From Pseudoalteromonas sp. P1-25 (GTDB lineage: Bacteria > Pseudomonadota > Gammaproteobacteria > Enterobacterales > Alteromonadaceae): a stretch of DNA of 64,000 nucleotides. Shown one piece after another: positions 19,701 through 30,300 of the stretch. A program made the translations under genes and the position numbers. The stretch is taken from the NCBI RefSeq assembly GCF_001401805.1, contig NZ_LKDW01000009.1:1-64000 (forward strand). Direction: 5' to 3'. Within the stretch, counting starts at the first letter, position 1. Every line of letters begins with the position of its first letter. The notes under the pieces were generated by a model. That model made no database searches, was not told the DNA's origin, and was given only the letters and a program-made list of their open reading frames with translations.

Positions 19701-20586
19701 ATCCCCCTTCGCTTAAGCTCACTTGCTTGGCTTGCTGGTTATTTTGCCAGTGCACAAAACTCGGTAACCACTGCATTTTTACATCGCTGATAAACCCATT
19801 TTCGAGCTTAAGCCAAGACTTTAAGTTTATGTCGGTGTAAAGCTGTTGTTTTTCAGTATTAATATATTGCGCTAACCAGTTAGATACATCTACGCTATTT
19901 GCTTGTACGTAAATATCACCTGCAATCTGCTCTATAGTTTTGCCACTAAGCGCGATACGTGCGTCAAAGCTACCCACACTAATACCTGGCAAAGCCAGGC
20001 TGCCGCTGCCTAAGTGTTGTTCATCTTGGTTTTGCCATACTATGTTTTCGAGTAATAATTTACGCTCTCTACCATCTTCTAAAATAAAATTAATACTCGA
20101 ATTTTCAATAGCGAAATGCCCTGTATCTCCTAAAAACAACTCTTCAATTAACTCTTTTTGCTCAAACGAGACGTCATCGTTGTTGGTGTTATTAAATAAA
20201 TTTTGAATATTTACACTGGTATGAAAGCCATTAATAACAAAATAATTAGACTTTACCTGAAAGGCTTTAATGCTCTCCCATAAGTTAAGTTCTAGGCTTG
20301 TTTTGGCAATAGTAAGCGATATGGGCGCTGTTTCGTTATCCTTAAAGGACAGATCTTCTAATACCAAGGCTGGGCCTGCGCCATGCCAGCTGGCAGAGAT
20401 TGCGCCTATAGAAAGACTAATGGCAAATTTATCGTGCAGGTAGGTTTCTATGTCGCCTTTGTAGTCGTTTGCATAAGGTAAGGTGTACTTTAAAATAGAA
20501 ACAATTACGGCCAGTAATACTAAAATTATGGCGCAGGTTTGCCATAACTTTCTAAAACAAAAAAAACAGACCGCTTTTGTTTTCAT
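16729..20586 (-). CDS. yhdP: YhdP, AsmA-like phospholipid transport protein
   Basis: YhdP is a very large inner-membrane-anchored envelope protein (1285 residues; E. coli 1266) of the AsmA/TamB-like bridge group, thought to carry phospholipids toward the outer membrane. It has one N-terminal transmembrane helix (about residues 14-34). A long beta-rich periplasmic body follows, with a conserved C-terminal segment (SLLSLDSLVRKLKLDF ... VDLAxP-like repeats). It starts on the last base of rng and overlaps the downstream nitrilase gene by four bases. Confidence 0.95.
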   Translation of the reverse strand: MKTKAVCFFCFRKLWQTCAIILVLLAVIVSILKYTLPYANDYKGDIETYLHDKFAISLSIGAISASWHGAGPALVLEDLSFKDNETAPISLTIAKTSLELNLWESIKAFQVKSNYFVINGFHTSVNIQNLFNNTNNDDVSFEQKELIEELFLGDTGHFAIENSSINFILEDGRERKLLLENIVWQNQDEQHLGSGSLALPGISVGSFDARIALSGKTIEQIAGDIYVQANSVDVSNWLAQYINTEKQQLYTDINLKSWLKLENGFISDVKMQWLPSFVHWQNNQQAKQVSLSEGGFHLFPEANAWHLKSTGLTFSNNDTTWPSLEFEANLGKQNKLWLQQVDLSLLSNLASLTNFEALQPLLNRKPSGFIDQAYLELNPDEQWQLWFSANKIGWQEVSGIPAAQALRVSGLINQQRGRVQLFGENGTLITGDSFSKNIDYNQINIDLDLAKTDNYWSVSSNNIWFDNNEVTLAAELNLSLSDDPRLDLYAEAYAEDATVAGHYFPLKAMSSQLVSYLNGAIKGGEVAKAQVLFAGPLSGFPFTDGSGQFDVLAQIDDATYAFDPEWPAVSNANVQLHFANERMDIYSQQGQLVNLEVGDSVHVSIADLMHADELIVQIDKRAQMEKLHNFFAATPIANPLANIFEVVQGKGQADASVTLLIGSKFKGGASVSGKVKLKDLPVYIAAPGIALEKLNGELSFENDTISMQNASASWLGMPLSINYNSSSEAQQYTANIDITALLNADTLTTQAQGVLKGYLSGQSEVDIGLSLNFTEQGFNYRAQVSSELRGLTSTLPAPYGKTSEQVWPLTGVVQGDDISNLITANANQQLYFNAILENGQPQFSNMHIVLGEQDLGLNQKDLSVNINLEQTQLEAWFELIDQIIKAAQTEPGQQSKGIMPPLNEVVAHIDKVNASDIIFNDFEMRLAPQQNDLYLKLNAKELRAGVFIPSSQPSQPIRINSDYLRLNFAPKAEDNLEITDVLPEQNLAWLNTVPAIEFECADCKVANYQLDKVSASLVGEGDKLTISELVVDKGDHILRTKGQWQGGFTQFNGELKSDDIGALFDEFDITTAIKDSKADINYNLAWQGAPYDFDIPSLGGEVKWDLGEGHIAEISDGGARVFSLLSLDSLVRKLKLDFRDVFSKGFFYNSLQGSMQLDKGIAYTKNTKMDGVPADLTINGYANLNTLEIDYDLAVAPQVTSSIPVIVAWMVNPVTGLAALALDKVIHSARVISEINFKVTGKMNDPVVQELDRKSKEVTLPQAAQNQPQAASTLKLKDAAVTATQ

Positions 20587-22058
20587 TACATCATTACCAC
20601 ATCAAACTGCTCTTGGCTGTATAGGCTCTCTGTTTGGATATTGACCTGTTTACCAATGAATAGTTCAAGTTCGGCTAGGTTATGGTACTCATCGTTGAGT
20701 AAGGCTTCACTTACTGCAGGCGCTGCATACACCATAAATTTATCGGCATCATAGGCACGGTTAACACGCACTATTTCGCGCAGTATTTCATAGCATACGG
20801 TTTCAACTGTTTTTTGTGAGCCACGCCCAGAGCAAGCAGGACATACATCACACAGAATATGCTCAAGGCTTTCGCGAGTGCGCTTTCGGGTCATTTCTAC
20901 TAGTCCTAATGCGCTTAAGCCATTTATGTTGGCTTTTGCACGGTCTTTTGATAACGCCGATTCTAGTGAATGTAATACTCTGCGTTTGTGATCTTCGCTG
21001 ATCATATCGATAAAATCGATAATAATAATACCACCTAAGTTACGCAGTCGTAGCTGCCTAGCAATGGCTGATGTGGCCTCTACATTGGTGTTAAAAATAG
21101 TTTCTTCTAAATTACGATGCCCTACAAATGCGCCGGTATTTACATCAACTGTGGTCATCGCTTCGGTTTGGTCGATAATCAAATACCCCCCCGACTTGAG
21201 CGTAACCTTGCGGTGCAATGCTTTTTGAATTTCGGTTTCAACGTCAAATAAATCAAAAATAGGACGCTCACCAGGGTAGTACTCAAGTGCCTGCGAAAGC
21301 AAAGGTACAAATTCTTCAGTAAACAATTTTAGTTCTTGGTAGGTTAGCTTAGAGTCAACTCTTATGCGCTCCATATCCTCACCTACGTAGTCACGAAGAG
21401 TTCTAAATGCAAGCGTTAAGTCTTCATGTAATATACTGGCTTTATTAGTTTTTTGACGACGGGATACAATTTTTTGCCACAGTTTTTGTAAAAATTCAGC
21501 ATCGTGTCTTAGCTCCGCTTCACTGGCCCCTTCAGCTGCAGTACGGACAATAAAGCTACCGTTGTCGTCGCCGTATTCTGCCACTATTTTTTTAAGCCGC
21601 GCACGTTCTTCTTCTGTTTCGATGCGTTGGCTTACACCTACATGCGTTGCATCTGGCATAAACACTAAATAGCGAGAAGGAATAGTGATATCGGTGGTAA
21701 GCCTGGCCCCTTTTGTACCTAGTGGATCTTTAACCACTTGCACCATAATGTATTGGCCTTGGCGTACTAGCTCACGTATGTCTTGAACCTTTTTAATTGG
21801 CTCGTCATCTACACCCTCAACGATAGAGGCGCTATTAACTATGTCTGATGCATGCAAAAAAGCAGCTTTTTCTAGGCCTATATCAACAAAAGCTGCTTGC
21901 ATGCCTGGCAATACGCGGCTTATTTTTCCTAAGTATATGTTGCCAACAATTCCTAGGTTACCTATGCGCTCTAGTTGAATTTCTTGTAATACACCGTTTT
22001 CGATTAGGGCAACACGGCTTTCACTTGGCGTGACATTTATTAGTAATTCTGTACTCAT
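20586..22058 (-). CDS. rng: Rng, ribonuclease G
   Basis: RNase G is a single-strand endoribonuclease that matures the 5' end of 16S rRNA and degrades some mRNAs. The 490-residue protein has an N-terminal S1-like RNA-binding domain (GNIYLGKISRVLPGMQAAFV). The catalytic Asp residues lie in TVDVNTGAFVG and IIIDFIDM, and the zinc-link cysteines in CDVCPACSGRG. It lacks the long scaffold tail of RNase E. It begins one base after maf and touches yhdP. Its place after mreBCD-maf matches E. coli. Confidence 0.97.
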   Translation of the reverse strand: MSTELLINVTPSESRVALIENGVLQEIQLERIGNLGIVGNIYLGKISRVLPGMQAAFVDIGLEKAAFLHASDIVNSASIVEGVDDEPIKKVQDIRELVRQGQYIMVQVVKDPLGTKGARLTTDITIPSRYLVFMPDATHVGVSQRIETEEERARLKKIVAEYGDDNGSFIVRTAAEGASEAELRHDAEFLQKLWQKIVSRRQKTNKASILHEDLTLAFRTLRDYVGEDMERIRVDSKLTYQELKLFTEEFVPLLSQALEYYPGERPIFDLFDVETEIQKALHRKVTLKSGGYLIIDQTEAMTTVDVNTGAFVGHRNLEETIFNTNVEATSAIARQLRLRNLGGIIIIDFIDMISEDHKRRVLHSLESALSKDRAKANINGLSALGLVEMTRKRTRESLEHILCDVCPACSGRGSQKTVETVCYEILREIVRVNRAYDADKFMVYAAPAVSEALLNDEYHNLAELELFIGKQVNIQTESLYSQEQFDVVMM

Positions 22059-22059
22059 G

Positions 22060-22629
22060 TTACCTTCTTAAGAATGCTTGTAATAATTGTTCGGTCTCGT
22101 ATAAAGGTAAGCCTACAACAGCAAAATAGCTACCCGCAATGTGTGTAACAAAGCGACCACCTAAGCCTTGAATGCCATAACCGCCGGCTTTATCTTGTGG
22201 CTCACCAGATTCCCAATAGGCATTTATTTCTTCATCGCTGAGGGTTTTAAACGTTACATCGGTACTTACTACACAACTCAGTACATCTGTTTGTGTAGCA
22301 AAAGCAACCGCCGTTAGCACTTGATGTGTATTACCCGATAAACGTTTAAGCGTTGTAATAAAATCGTTTTTGTCGCGTGGTTTACCCAGCGATTCGTTAT
22401 CAATAACAACTACAGTATCACTACCCAGCACTGGGCGGTCTGTGTAACCAAGCGCTACGCCTGTTTGCGCTTTTAAGCGGGCTAAGCGCTCAACCAATGC
22501 ATGAGGCTGCTCATTTGCAAGTGGGGTTTCGTCTGCATCTACACTAAATTGTTCAAACTCAATGCCTAACTGACTCAATAACTCTTTACGTCGAGGGGAA
22601 GCCGATGCCAAATATACTGCGGTTGTCAT
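22060..22629 (-). CDS. maf: Maf-family nucleotide pyrophosphatase (YhdE-type)
   Basis: Maf proteins hydrolyse non-canonical or pyrimidine nucleoside triphosphates; the YhdE branch prefers dTTP and UTP. The phosphate-binding motif is SASPRRKELL near residue 9, with conserved DADE (VDADETP), GSDTVV, KPRD and GGYGIQGLG segments. Length 189 residues, close to E. coli YhdE (197). It starts on the last base of mreD and ends one base before rng. Confidence 0.95.
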   Translation of the reverse strand: MTTAVYLASASPRRKELLSQLGIEFEQFSVDADETPLANEQPHALVERLARLKAQTGVALGYTDRPVLGSDTVVVIDNESLGKPRDKNDFITTLKRLSGNTHQVLTAVAFATQTDVLSCVVSTDVTFKTLSDEEINAYWESGEPQDKAGGYGIQGLGGRFVTHIAGSYFAVVGLPLYETEQLLQAFLRR

Positions 22630-23108
22630 TACCTGATCCTAAAATGTCTACGGTATTTACGAAGAAGTAAAAAGACCCAAAACCAACTAACCATACCGGT
22701 TGCCACTGGCCACAGGTATTGTGGGTTAAAGTAAACACCTAATAAAAAGTGATTTAGCCAAAATTGCATTAAGTGATACAAGGTTAAAAATAAACCCACT
22801 AATAAGCTTTGTTGCCAAAGCGAGAAGTTACGTATTTTTTGAAAGTTACTTGCAGTCACAAATATGCAAATAGAATACGTGAGTGAGTTTACTCCTAATG
22901 GCGAGCCTAAGGCTAAGTCCATTAATAAGCCAACAACCCACGCGGTACCAATATTTAATCTATGTGGCACTGCCAGCGACCAGTACATTAATACCAGTAA
23001 CACCCAGTCGGGTCTGAAGGGTTCAAACGAAAAAGGCAATGGCATTAATGCCATAATTAAAGCAAAAAAGATGCTTAGGGCAATTAACAATGAATAACGA
23101 TTAATCAT
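22629..23108 (-). CDS. mreD: MreD, rod-shape membrane protein
   Basis: MreD is a five- to six-helix inner-membrane protein of the elongasome, which links MreB and MreC to cell-wall synthesis. The 159 residues are mostly hydrophobic, with conserved PFSFEPFRPDWVLLVLMYW near the N-terminus and LGVNSLTY in the middle. It overlaps mreC by eight bases and abuts maf. Confidence 0.95.
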   Translation of the reverse strand: MINRYSLLIALSIFFALIMALMPLPFSFEPFRPDWVLLVLMYWSLAVPHRLNIGTAWVVGLLMDLALGSPLGVNSLTYSICIFVTASNFQKIRNFSLWQQSLLVGLFLTLYHLMQFWLNHFLLGVYFNPQYLWPVATGMVSWFWVFLLLRKYRRHFRIR

Positions 23109-23942
23109 CGCTGATTTGCTCCTGTTGATTGCGCCATAAAATAACCAACAATCGAATGCGGTCTAGCTGTGCAATTGGCTCGGCAAACACTTGGGCAAAT
23201 GGGCGTCCTTCATCACGGTTTATCTCGGTGACAACCGCCACCGGATACCCTTCTGGAAACGTACCGCCAAGTCCTGAGGTCACAAGTACATCGCCAATGC
23301 GAACATCAAGGCTATGAGGTACATGCGAAAGCTTTACAACGTTAATTTTACCTATGCCTTCAACTACAGTGCGTACGTCGTTTCGTAATATACGTACCGG
23401 CGTGGCATGGGTTGTGTCGGTCATGAGTAATACGCGTGATGTGGTAGAGCCTACTTTTGTTAACTGGCCAACAACCCCCATTTCATCAATTACTGCTTGG
23501 CCTTCGCTTAGGCCGTCGGTGGTACCGCGGTTAATAACTACTTGATGACTATAAGGGTTTGAATGTACAGAAAGCACCTGGGCTATTTTTTTACGATTAG
23601 ATTGCTTAGCCGATGAGCCAAGTAACGCGCGTAGCTTTTGGTTTTCGCGAGCTAAAAATTGGTATTGCTGCAATTGCTCGCTTTGTAGCATTTGCTTTTT
23701 TTTCAGTGCTTCGTTTTCGCTCAGTAGCTGGTCGCGAGTGTGTAGGCTTTTAGCGCCTAAGCTAAATATTTCGTAAGGTAGGTTGGCAACGTAAATTAAT
23801 GGGCTGACAAGTGTATTAAGGCTTGTACGCACAACCGTGCCGCCTTGTGTAAACTTATCGCCCGCAATGAGCACTATGCTCAAAAGCACTGCGACAAAAA
23901 GTCGCAGTTGCAAAGAGATGGTTTGTCCAAACAGTAATTTCA

Positions 23943-23943
<1 letters not shown>
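23101..23943 (-). CDS. mreC: MreC, rod-shape periplasmic protein
   Basis: MreC is a bitopic protein that forms periplasmic assemblies activating the PBP2-RodA wall synthase. It has one N-terminal transmembrane helix (about 12-30), a coiled coil (about 70-112, rich in Leu, Gln and Lys) and a beta-barrel domain (about 120-270) with the typical VNRG-type signature VVINRGTTDGLSEGQAV. It starts on the last base of mreB. Confidence 0.96.
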
Positions 23944-25019
<1,076 letters not shown>

Positions 25020-25090
25020 TTAGCTGCACTCACTTTAACATGCCTAATTAGATGAGCAATATAAAGCGCAACTACCTTTGTTAATTTGTG

Positions 25091-25113
25091 AAAAAAGGAA
25101 GCTAGGCTTCCTT
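25091..25113 (-). terminator. Terminator after the PEGA/SUMF1 gene
   Basis: Stem AAGGAAGC (25095-25102) pairs with GCTTCCTT (25106-25113) over a three-base loop. The A run at 25091-25096 becomes the U tract on the minus strand. It sits 10 bases past the stop codon and insulates mreB. Confidence 0.8.
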
Positions 25114-25122
25114 GGTTAAATG

Positions 25123-27162
25123 CTATCGTTCGCGGACTAAGCGAAAGCCAATGTAGTTAGATCTAAAATCTGGCGCTAAAATTAATCGTGTTGAAGCACG
25201 AGCAAGGCTAGGCGCAAAGTTCCACGCACCGCCTCTTACTGCCACATCAGATTCACCTGACTCTTTAGCAGTCCATTCCCACACATTGCCTACGGTGTCG
25301 TATAATCCAAATGCGTTAGGAGAAAAAGAACCTACCGGTGCTGCACGTTTGTTTGACCATTCGCTACCACACCAACCACAGTTAGCTAAGTTTTTACCTA
25401 TTTCGTTACCCCAAGGGTATTCTGTTTCTGTCCCTGCGCGAGCAGCGTATTCCCATTCAACCTCATTAGGTAAACGGTATTGCTGTCCGGTTTCACCAGA
25501 AAGCCATTCTGCATACGCTTTCGCGTCATTAAATGTTAAACACACAGCAGGAAAATCACTACTTTGCTCAAAACCTGGGTTACGCCAGTTTAAATTAGCT
25601 TCCCATACGGGTTCGCCATTTAAATAATACGCACAGCCTTTGCTTTGCTCTGCTTGTGTTTTATAACCGGTGCTGGCAACAAACGCTTCATAGGCACCTA
25701 CGGTTACCTCTTTGGTTTGCATAGCAAATGAACTGGCTATTACTTTTTCAATAACAGGGCGCTCATTTGCTAAACCATTGCCGTTAATATCGCCCATTTT
25801 AAATTTACCCGCGGGCACAACTACAACATCGTTTTGTACATTCGTAGCACGGTTAGTGCTTGCTGTACGTGTTACAGGTTTTGGTTGCTCGCGAGTGTAA
25901 GCCGGTGCAGCAATCGACTCAGACTTTTTTACTAAGTTAGCATGAATAGTCTGTGCTTTAGTTAGATCAACTCTTACTTTGTAAGGCTTATAACCTAGTT
26001 TACGTATTTCTATGTTGTGCACACCACGCGGCAAACGTGTAACTAAACGCGTAGAACCAAAACTCACCCCGTCAATAAACACTTCATCATCGTAAACATT
26101 TGAACGTAAAGTCAGCTCAACTTGCTGATTTTGTTCTTTATTTAAAATTGATGGATAGTTTTTTTTTGTAGGTGCAGCGTTAACTGAATAATCGCGCACA
26201 GGCTGTTTATTCAATCGCGATACAGACACAGTGTCGGTATTATCCGCGGTGTTGCTGAATGTTAACTGACTATCAGAGTAAGTTGCGCCATAACCTGGTT
26301 GATACGTTGTTGCCAGTGGTGAGCCATATTCAGAACAATAACGATTATCTACACTTAGTAAGTTACATAAGCGGCTGCTGTTTACTTCGCCACGCATTGT
26401 TACGCTTAAGTTAACGTTATAATTACCTTGTCCGCTAAATGCACTATTAACCACATGACTACTTAAAATTTGTACTTGCGCGCCTGCCATGTTGCGTTTT
26501 GGTTCAACAATGCGCTCTTCTGTTAAATTAGCAAATATTTGATCAACAAAACGCTTAGTCGCTTTTTGTAAACCCATTTGCTGGCCGCGTTGCTCACAGG
26601 CTGCGAGCGTTTCGGTACGCTTACAGTTAATTGTGTGGTTTACTTCAAGTGTCCCTTCACGGGTAAACTCATTACGTAAACGTTCAACTCGGGCTGTGGT
26701 TAATTGCTCTTTTAAGCTCTCTAGCGTATTTAAAAGTGTATGTTTTGCAACACGAATTTGCTCGATATCTTTACGGTGAGATGCAATTGCCGCCAACTGC
26801 ATTGAGATGTCGTCTTTGTTTTGCTTATGATCAACCACGGCTTTTTGATAGCGCGATTGGGCGGCGCTAATATCAAGCGTAGGGTCATCAATCATGCGGC
26901 GATACATTTCGTTCATCGCATCAAGTGCTTGGTTTTTCTCTTTGTCTAGCTCTGTAGAGCGAGAGCGAAGTAGTTCAAGTTGGTTTTGTAACTGACTTTC
27001 TTCTTTTAAGTGTTTTTCGAGTATTTGTGTCGAGTTATCGTATTCTGTTTGTTTAATACTAATCTCTGATTCAATTCCGGTTACTGTTGCTGTGTCTTGT
27101 GCAAATGCACTACTAGCTAACAAACTAGCGGAAATTAACAGAGATAAAGGAGCAATTCGCAT
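25123..27162 (-). CDS. Secreted protein with coiled coil, PEGA and SUMF1/FGE-like domains
   Basis: About 679 residues. A signal peptide (MRIAPLSLLIS to SAFAQ) is followed by a coiled coil (about 25-155). Next is a Cys-containing region (INCKRTETLAAC, and CNLLSVDNRYC further on). A PEGA domain (about 345-410, with DEVFIDGVSFGSTR and GVHNIEIRKLGYKPYK) leads to a C-terminal formylglycine-enzyme-like fold (about 450-679: AGKFKMGD, EWEYAARAGTE, GNVWEWT, VRGGAWN). The catalytic cysteines of true formylglycine-generating enzymes are not seen after VRGG, so the SUMF1 fold is probably structural or binding. PEGA domains are often cell-surface or signalling modules. The ATG at 27162 (GGGACTGGAATAT upstream) is preferred over a TTG five codons earlier. 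It is monocistronic, and its job is unknown. Confidence 0.85.
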   Translation of the reverse strand: MRIAPLSLLISASLLASSAFAQDTATVTGIESEISIKQTEYDNSTQILEKHLKEESQLQNQLELLRSRSTELDKEKNQALDAMNEMYRRMIDDPTLDISAAQSRYQKAVVDHKQNKDDISMQLAAIASHRKDIEQIRVAKHTLLNTLESLKEQLTTARVERLRNEFTREGTLEVNHTINCKRTETLAACEQRGQQMGLQKATKRFVDQIFANLTEERIVEPKRNMAGAQVQILSSHVVNSAFSGQGNYNVNLSVTMRGEVNSSRLCNLLSVDNRYCSEYGSPLATTYQPGYGATYSDSQLTFSNTADNTDTVSVSRLNKQPVRDYSVNAAPTKKNYPSILNKEQNQQVELTLRSNVYDDEVFIDGVSFGSTRLVTRLPRGVHNIEIRKLGYKPYKVRVDLTKAQTIHANLVKKSESIAAPAYTREQPKPVTRTASTNRATNVQNDVVVVPAGKFKMGDINGNGLANERPVIEKVIASSFAMQTKEVTVGAYEAFVASTGYKTQAEQSKGCAYYLNGEPVWEANLNWRNPGFEQSSDFPAVCLTFNDAKAYAEWLSGETGQQYRLPNEVEWEYAARAGTETEYPWGNEIGKNLANCGWCGSEWSNKRAAPVGSFSPNAFGLYDTVGNVWEWTAKESGESDVAVRGGAWNFAPSLARASTRLILAPDFRSNYIGFRLVRER

Positions 27163-27338
27163 ATATTCCAGTCCCAAAAAGCGGCAATTATTTGGTCGTT
27201 ATTATTGTTTATTAGAGTGTACTCACTTTTGAAAGCTGAGCAATTTTCAACCATCAAAAATCAATACACCCAATGCCTTATGCTATGTACTTGAAGCACA
27301 AAACACAAGCTTTGTTCAATTATTATCTTAGTTTACAA

Positions 27339-30300
27339 CTATTCTCTTGTTTCACGCCAGTAAATAACCCGATCATTTCCTCTAAAGCGGCCAAATTGCA
27401 AAATAGCATGGGGATTTTGCTGTGAGTTATCGCCAAGCCAATCCCACTTTAACCAGTTTTCGGTTTCGTATTCTAATGTAAATGTACCACTACCATTTGG
27501 TGTAGCATAAATTGCATTGTTTGTAGGGTAGCTGCCAGCCTCTAATGCACCTGCTCCTCCTGCGCTATATTCATAGCTTAATATTGGCGTTGATGGCGAT
27601 ATTTGCGATAACTGCGGGTGCTCAAATACGCTGCAGTTATCTTCGGTATTTAATACAAACTCGGTTCCATTAAAATACTGAGCCTGCATAGGTACGCGTA
27701 AGGGATCTAAATCTGAACCAACATTGTTTCCTAACACTAAACGTCCAAATCTAAAATCTATTGGTACATCATTTAAACGTACACTATTGCACTCGTTACC
27801 ACTGCAGCTGGTTTGCGTGTTCGGTTCATCATTTGCATCGATTAATGTTGCGCCTTCTGTATTAGTGACAGTGGCCATTAAATTAACCATAGTAAATGGA
27901 CCGTCGGGGTTATTTATGCCTAATCGCGTTAACATGGCTGTGCTGTCACTCATTTGCCACTGTCCATCAGTTAAGGTGTTCCAACTATTACTCGTTATAT
28001 TGGCTAACCTGCTGGTTAACGTTGATGCGGGTACATAATTTCCGGTCTGATTGTTTTCGGCATTTATTTGTACTTGAGCTTTTTCAAAACCTTGCTTGTA
28101 ATTCGCCATTAGCTGGTTGTTATGATTAAGTGCTTGCAGAGTAAAGCCAAGTTCAAATGGCTGTTCTAAATACGTTAGATTACTACCTAGTTGTGTACAC
28201 TGCGCAGCAGCTTGAGCACCTAATACCTGATAGTGTGACGGCGCAAACCGGCCTACGTTGTTTAACTGCCCTTTTACATCGCCCACCCCAAAATAATCGC
28301 CATCTTGTAAACCCGCAAACACGTTTATAATACCTACTTGGTCATAAGCGTACTGCGATATGGATTCACTCAAGCTTCCCGTATCAGCAAACGCATTAGT
28401 ATTTAGCGCTTCAATTTGCCCCTCATTACCAGAGCTCGGTAATACTAAGCTATGTGTTACTGTAGGGGACTCACTAATGAAGTGTTTGGCAATGGGGTTG
28501 CTATGAATAGCGCTGTAGTTATCTGGTATGCCATCGTTGTTATTGTCTTGCCCTGCTCGCCACTGTACTGCATTCATTTTTAAATCAAATGACTCACCTG
28601 TTAATCTAAATAAACTATCGCTTGCTGTTTGAGCATAGCCGTCACTTGCAACTTGCATTGCTAATCCAAAGGGCTTAACTACATATTCGTTAGAACTACC
28701 GGTTAATCTTTTTGATAGATTAGTTATTGGGTCTAATACAATTGTTGCCCGTGCATTTAAACTTAATTTAGCGGCATCAGGGTAGTTAATAGCAATAGGC
28801 GCTTTTGAGTCTTGATCGAAGGTGAGCGAAAAGGTTTGATATGCTTGCTGCACACTATACGTATTGGCATTATTACTCAGTTGTACTGGGTCTGAACATA
28901 TAGCGCCGGCGCTGCAGGTATACGCTAAATCTAAATCAACTTGACCACCTGCAGGGAACGCGGCTTCGCATACGCCTGTGGTAGTATTTGTTTTAACCGC
29001 TTGAATAGATAACTCGGCGGCATTAAAACCTTGGCTAGAGGATTTACCAGATAATTGAGTGGGGATACTCGCTGTATTGGCTGTGTCGTTATTAAAAATA
29101 AACCCCGCATCAGAAAAAACCACTTTGCACCCGCCCAGTCCTACGTTATTGCCATTAATATAACAACGCAGCGGTGCTGATGGGTCGGCGGTATTATAAC
29201 CAAGCGTTACGGTACCGGTGGTGCGCTTTGCGAGGGCCACTGTGGCAGAGCCTGTAAAGGTAATATTTTCACCGCTTACCCAGCTTTGTTGACCATTGTT
29301 ATCGGGAGAAAGGTCAAGGGCAGAAGGTTCATCATAGAGTAAATCACATGCATCGTTTGCACAGGCGGTTAACGTCATTTCTTTTGCTTGGCAGGTTAAA
29401 CCTTGGTTATCACTCATTGATATGCGGTAGTGATCAAGCAAAACCGGCGTAAAAATACCGCAAAATCCAGGAATACTCTCAGGGACCTCTAGCGCATCAA
29501 ACGTAGAGCTGCCCTCGGTTATTACTTGTGTTGCAGCAGTTATTGAGCCTTGGTAAGTAACATTTTGGGCAATTCTTACCTCCCCCGTTGCGACGATATA
29601 TGCAGCAATATTTGCATCGGCGGCAATGGCAACATCACCATCTACGTATATGGCTAAATACGCCCCTTCTTCAACCGCTATATTTGTTTTACCTATGTTT
29701 AAAAATGCGCTAGAAATTAGCGATGTCGTATCTTTTAAAAAGATACGGGTGGGCGCTGTTACCTTGTAATCATCTTCTAATAAGTTAAGTGTTAGTTCGT
29801 CATAAAAATAATCGCCAGCTAGCATTATAGGCACATCACCGGTAGAGCTTCCATCGTTTGTGACCGTGGGGACTTGCGCAGCTTGATTTGGCTCTAGGGA
29901 GTTATACCCAGTTGCCACACAGCCTTGGCCATTACATAGAGGTGGGTTAGTTAGCGCCGTTGATATTAAATTAGTGGTAGTAATAAATTGGGCATTGCTA
30001 TCGGTTATTTCCACGCCTTGAACAAGCTGCACTTGTCCATCATTGTAGGTAGAAATAGCGCCAGGAAATAAAGTATCGCAATCTAAAATGTCACCATTAA
30101 ATACAAACGTACTGGTCATGGCCAATATAGAGGCTTCTTCCTTTACGTGGTTACGCTCTCTATCGCCATCACGGTCCTCATCGACAACCAACCCTAACCT
30201 ATCCGCTCTTAAATTACAGCTACGCAACCATCCACCATCGTCCTCAAGCCGGGAGTTCTTACTTGCCACTACCAGCGGCGCTTCGCTAAAGTTATTGTTA

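Noticed and set aside
25123..27162. Formylglycine-generating enzyme (sulfatase activator)
   Set aside because: The catalytic Cys pair is not visible after VRGG and there is no sulfatase nearby, so only the fold is claimed.
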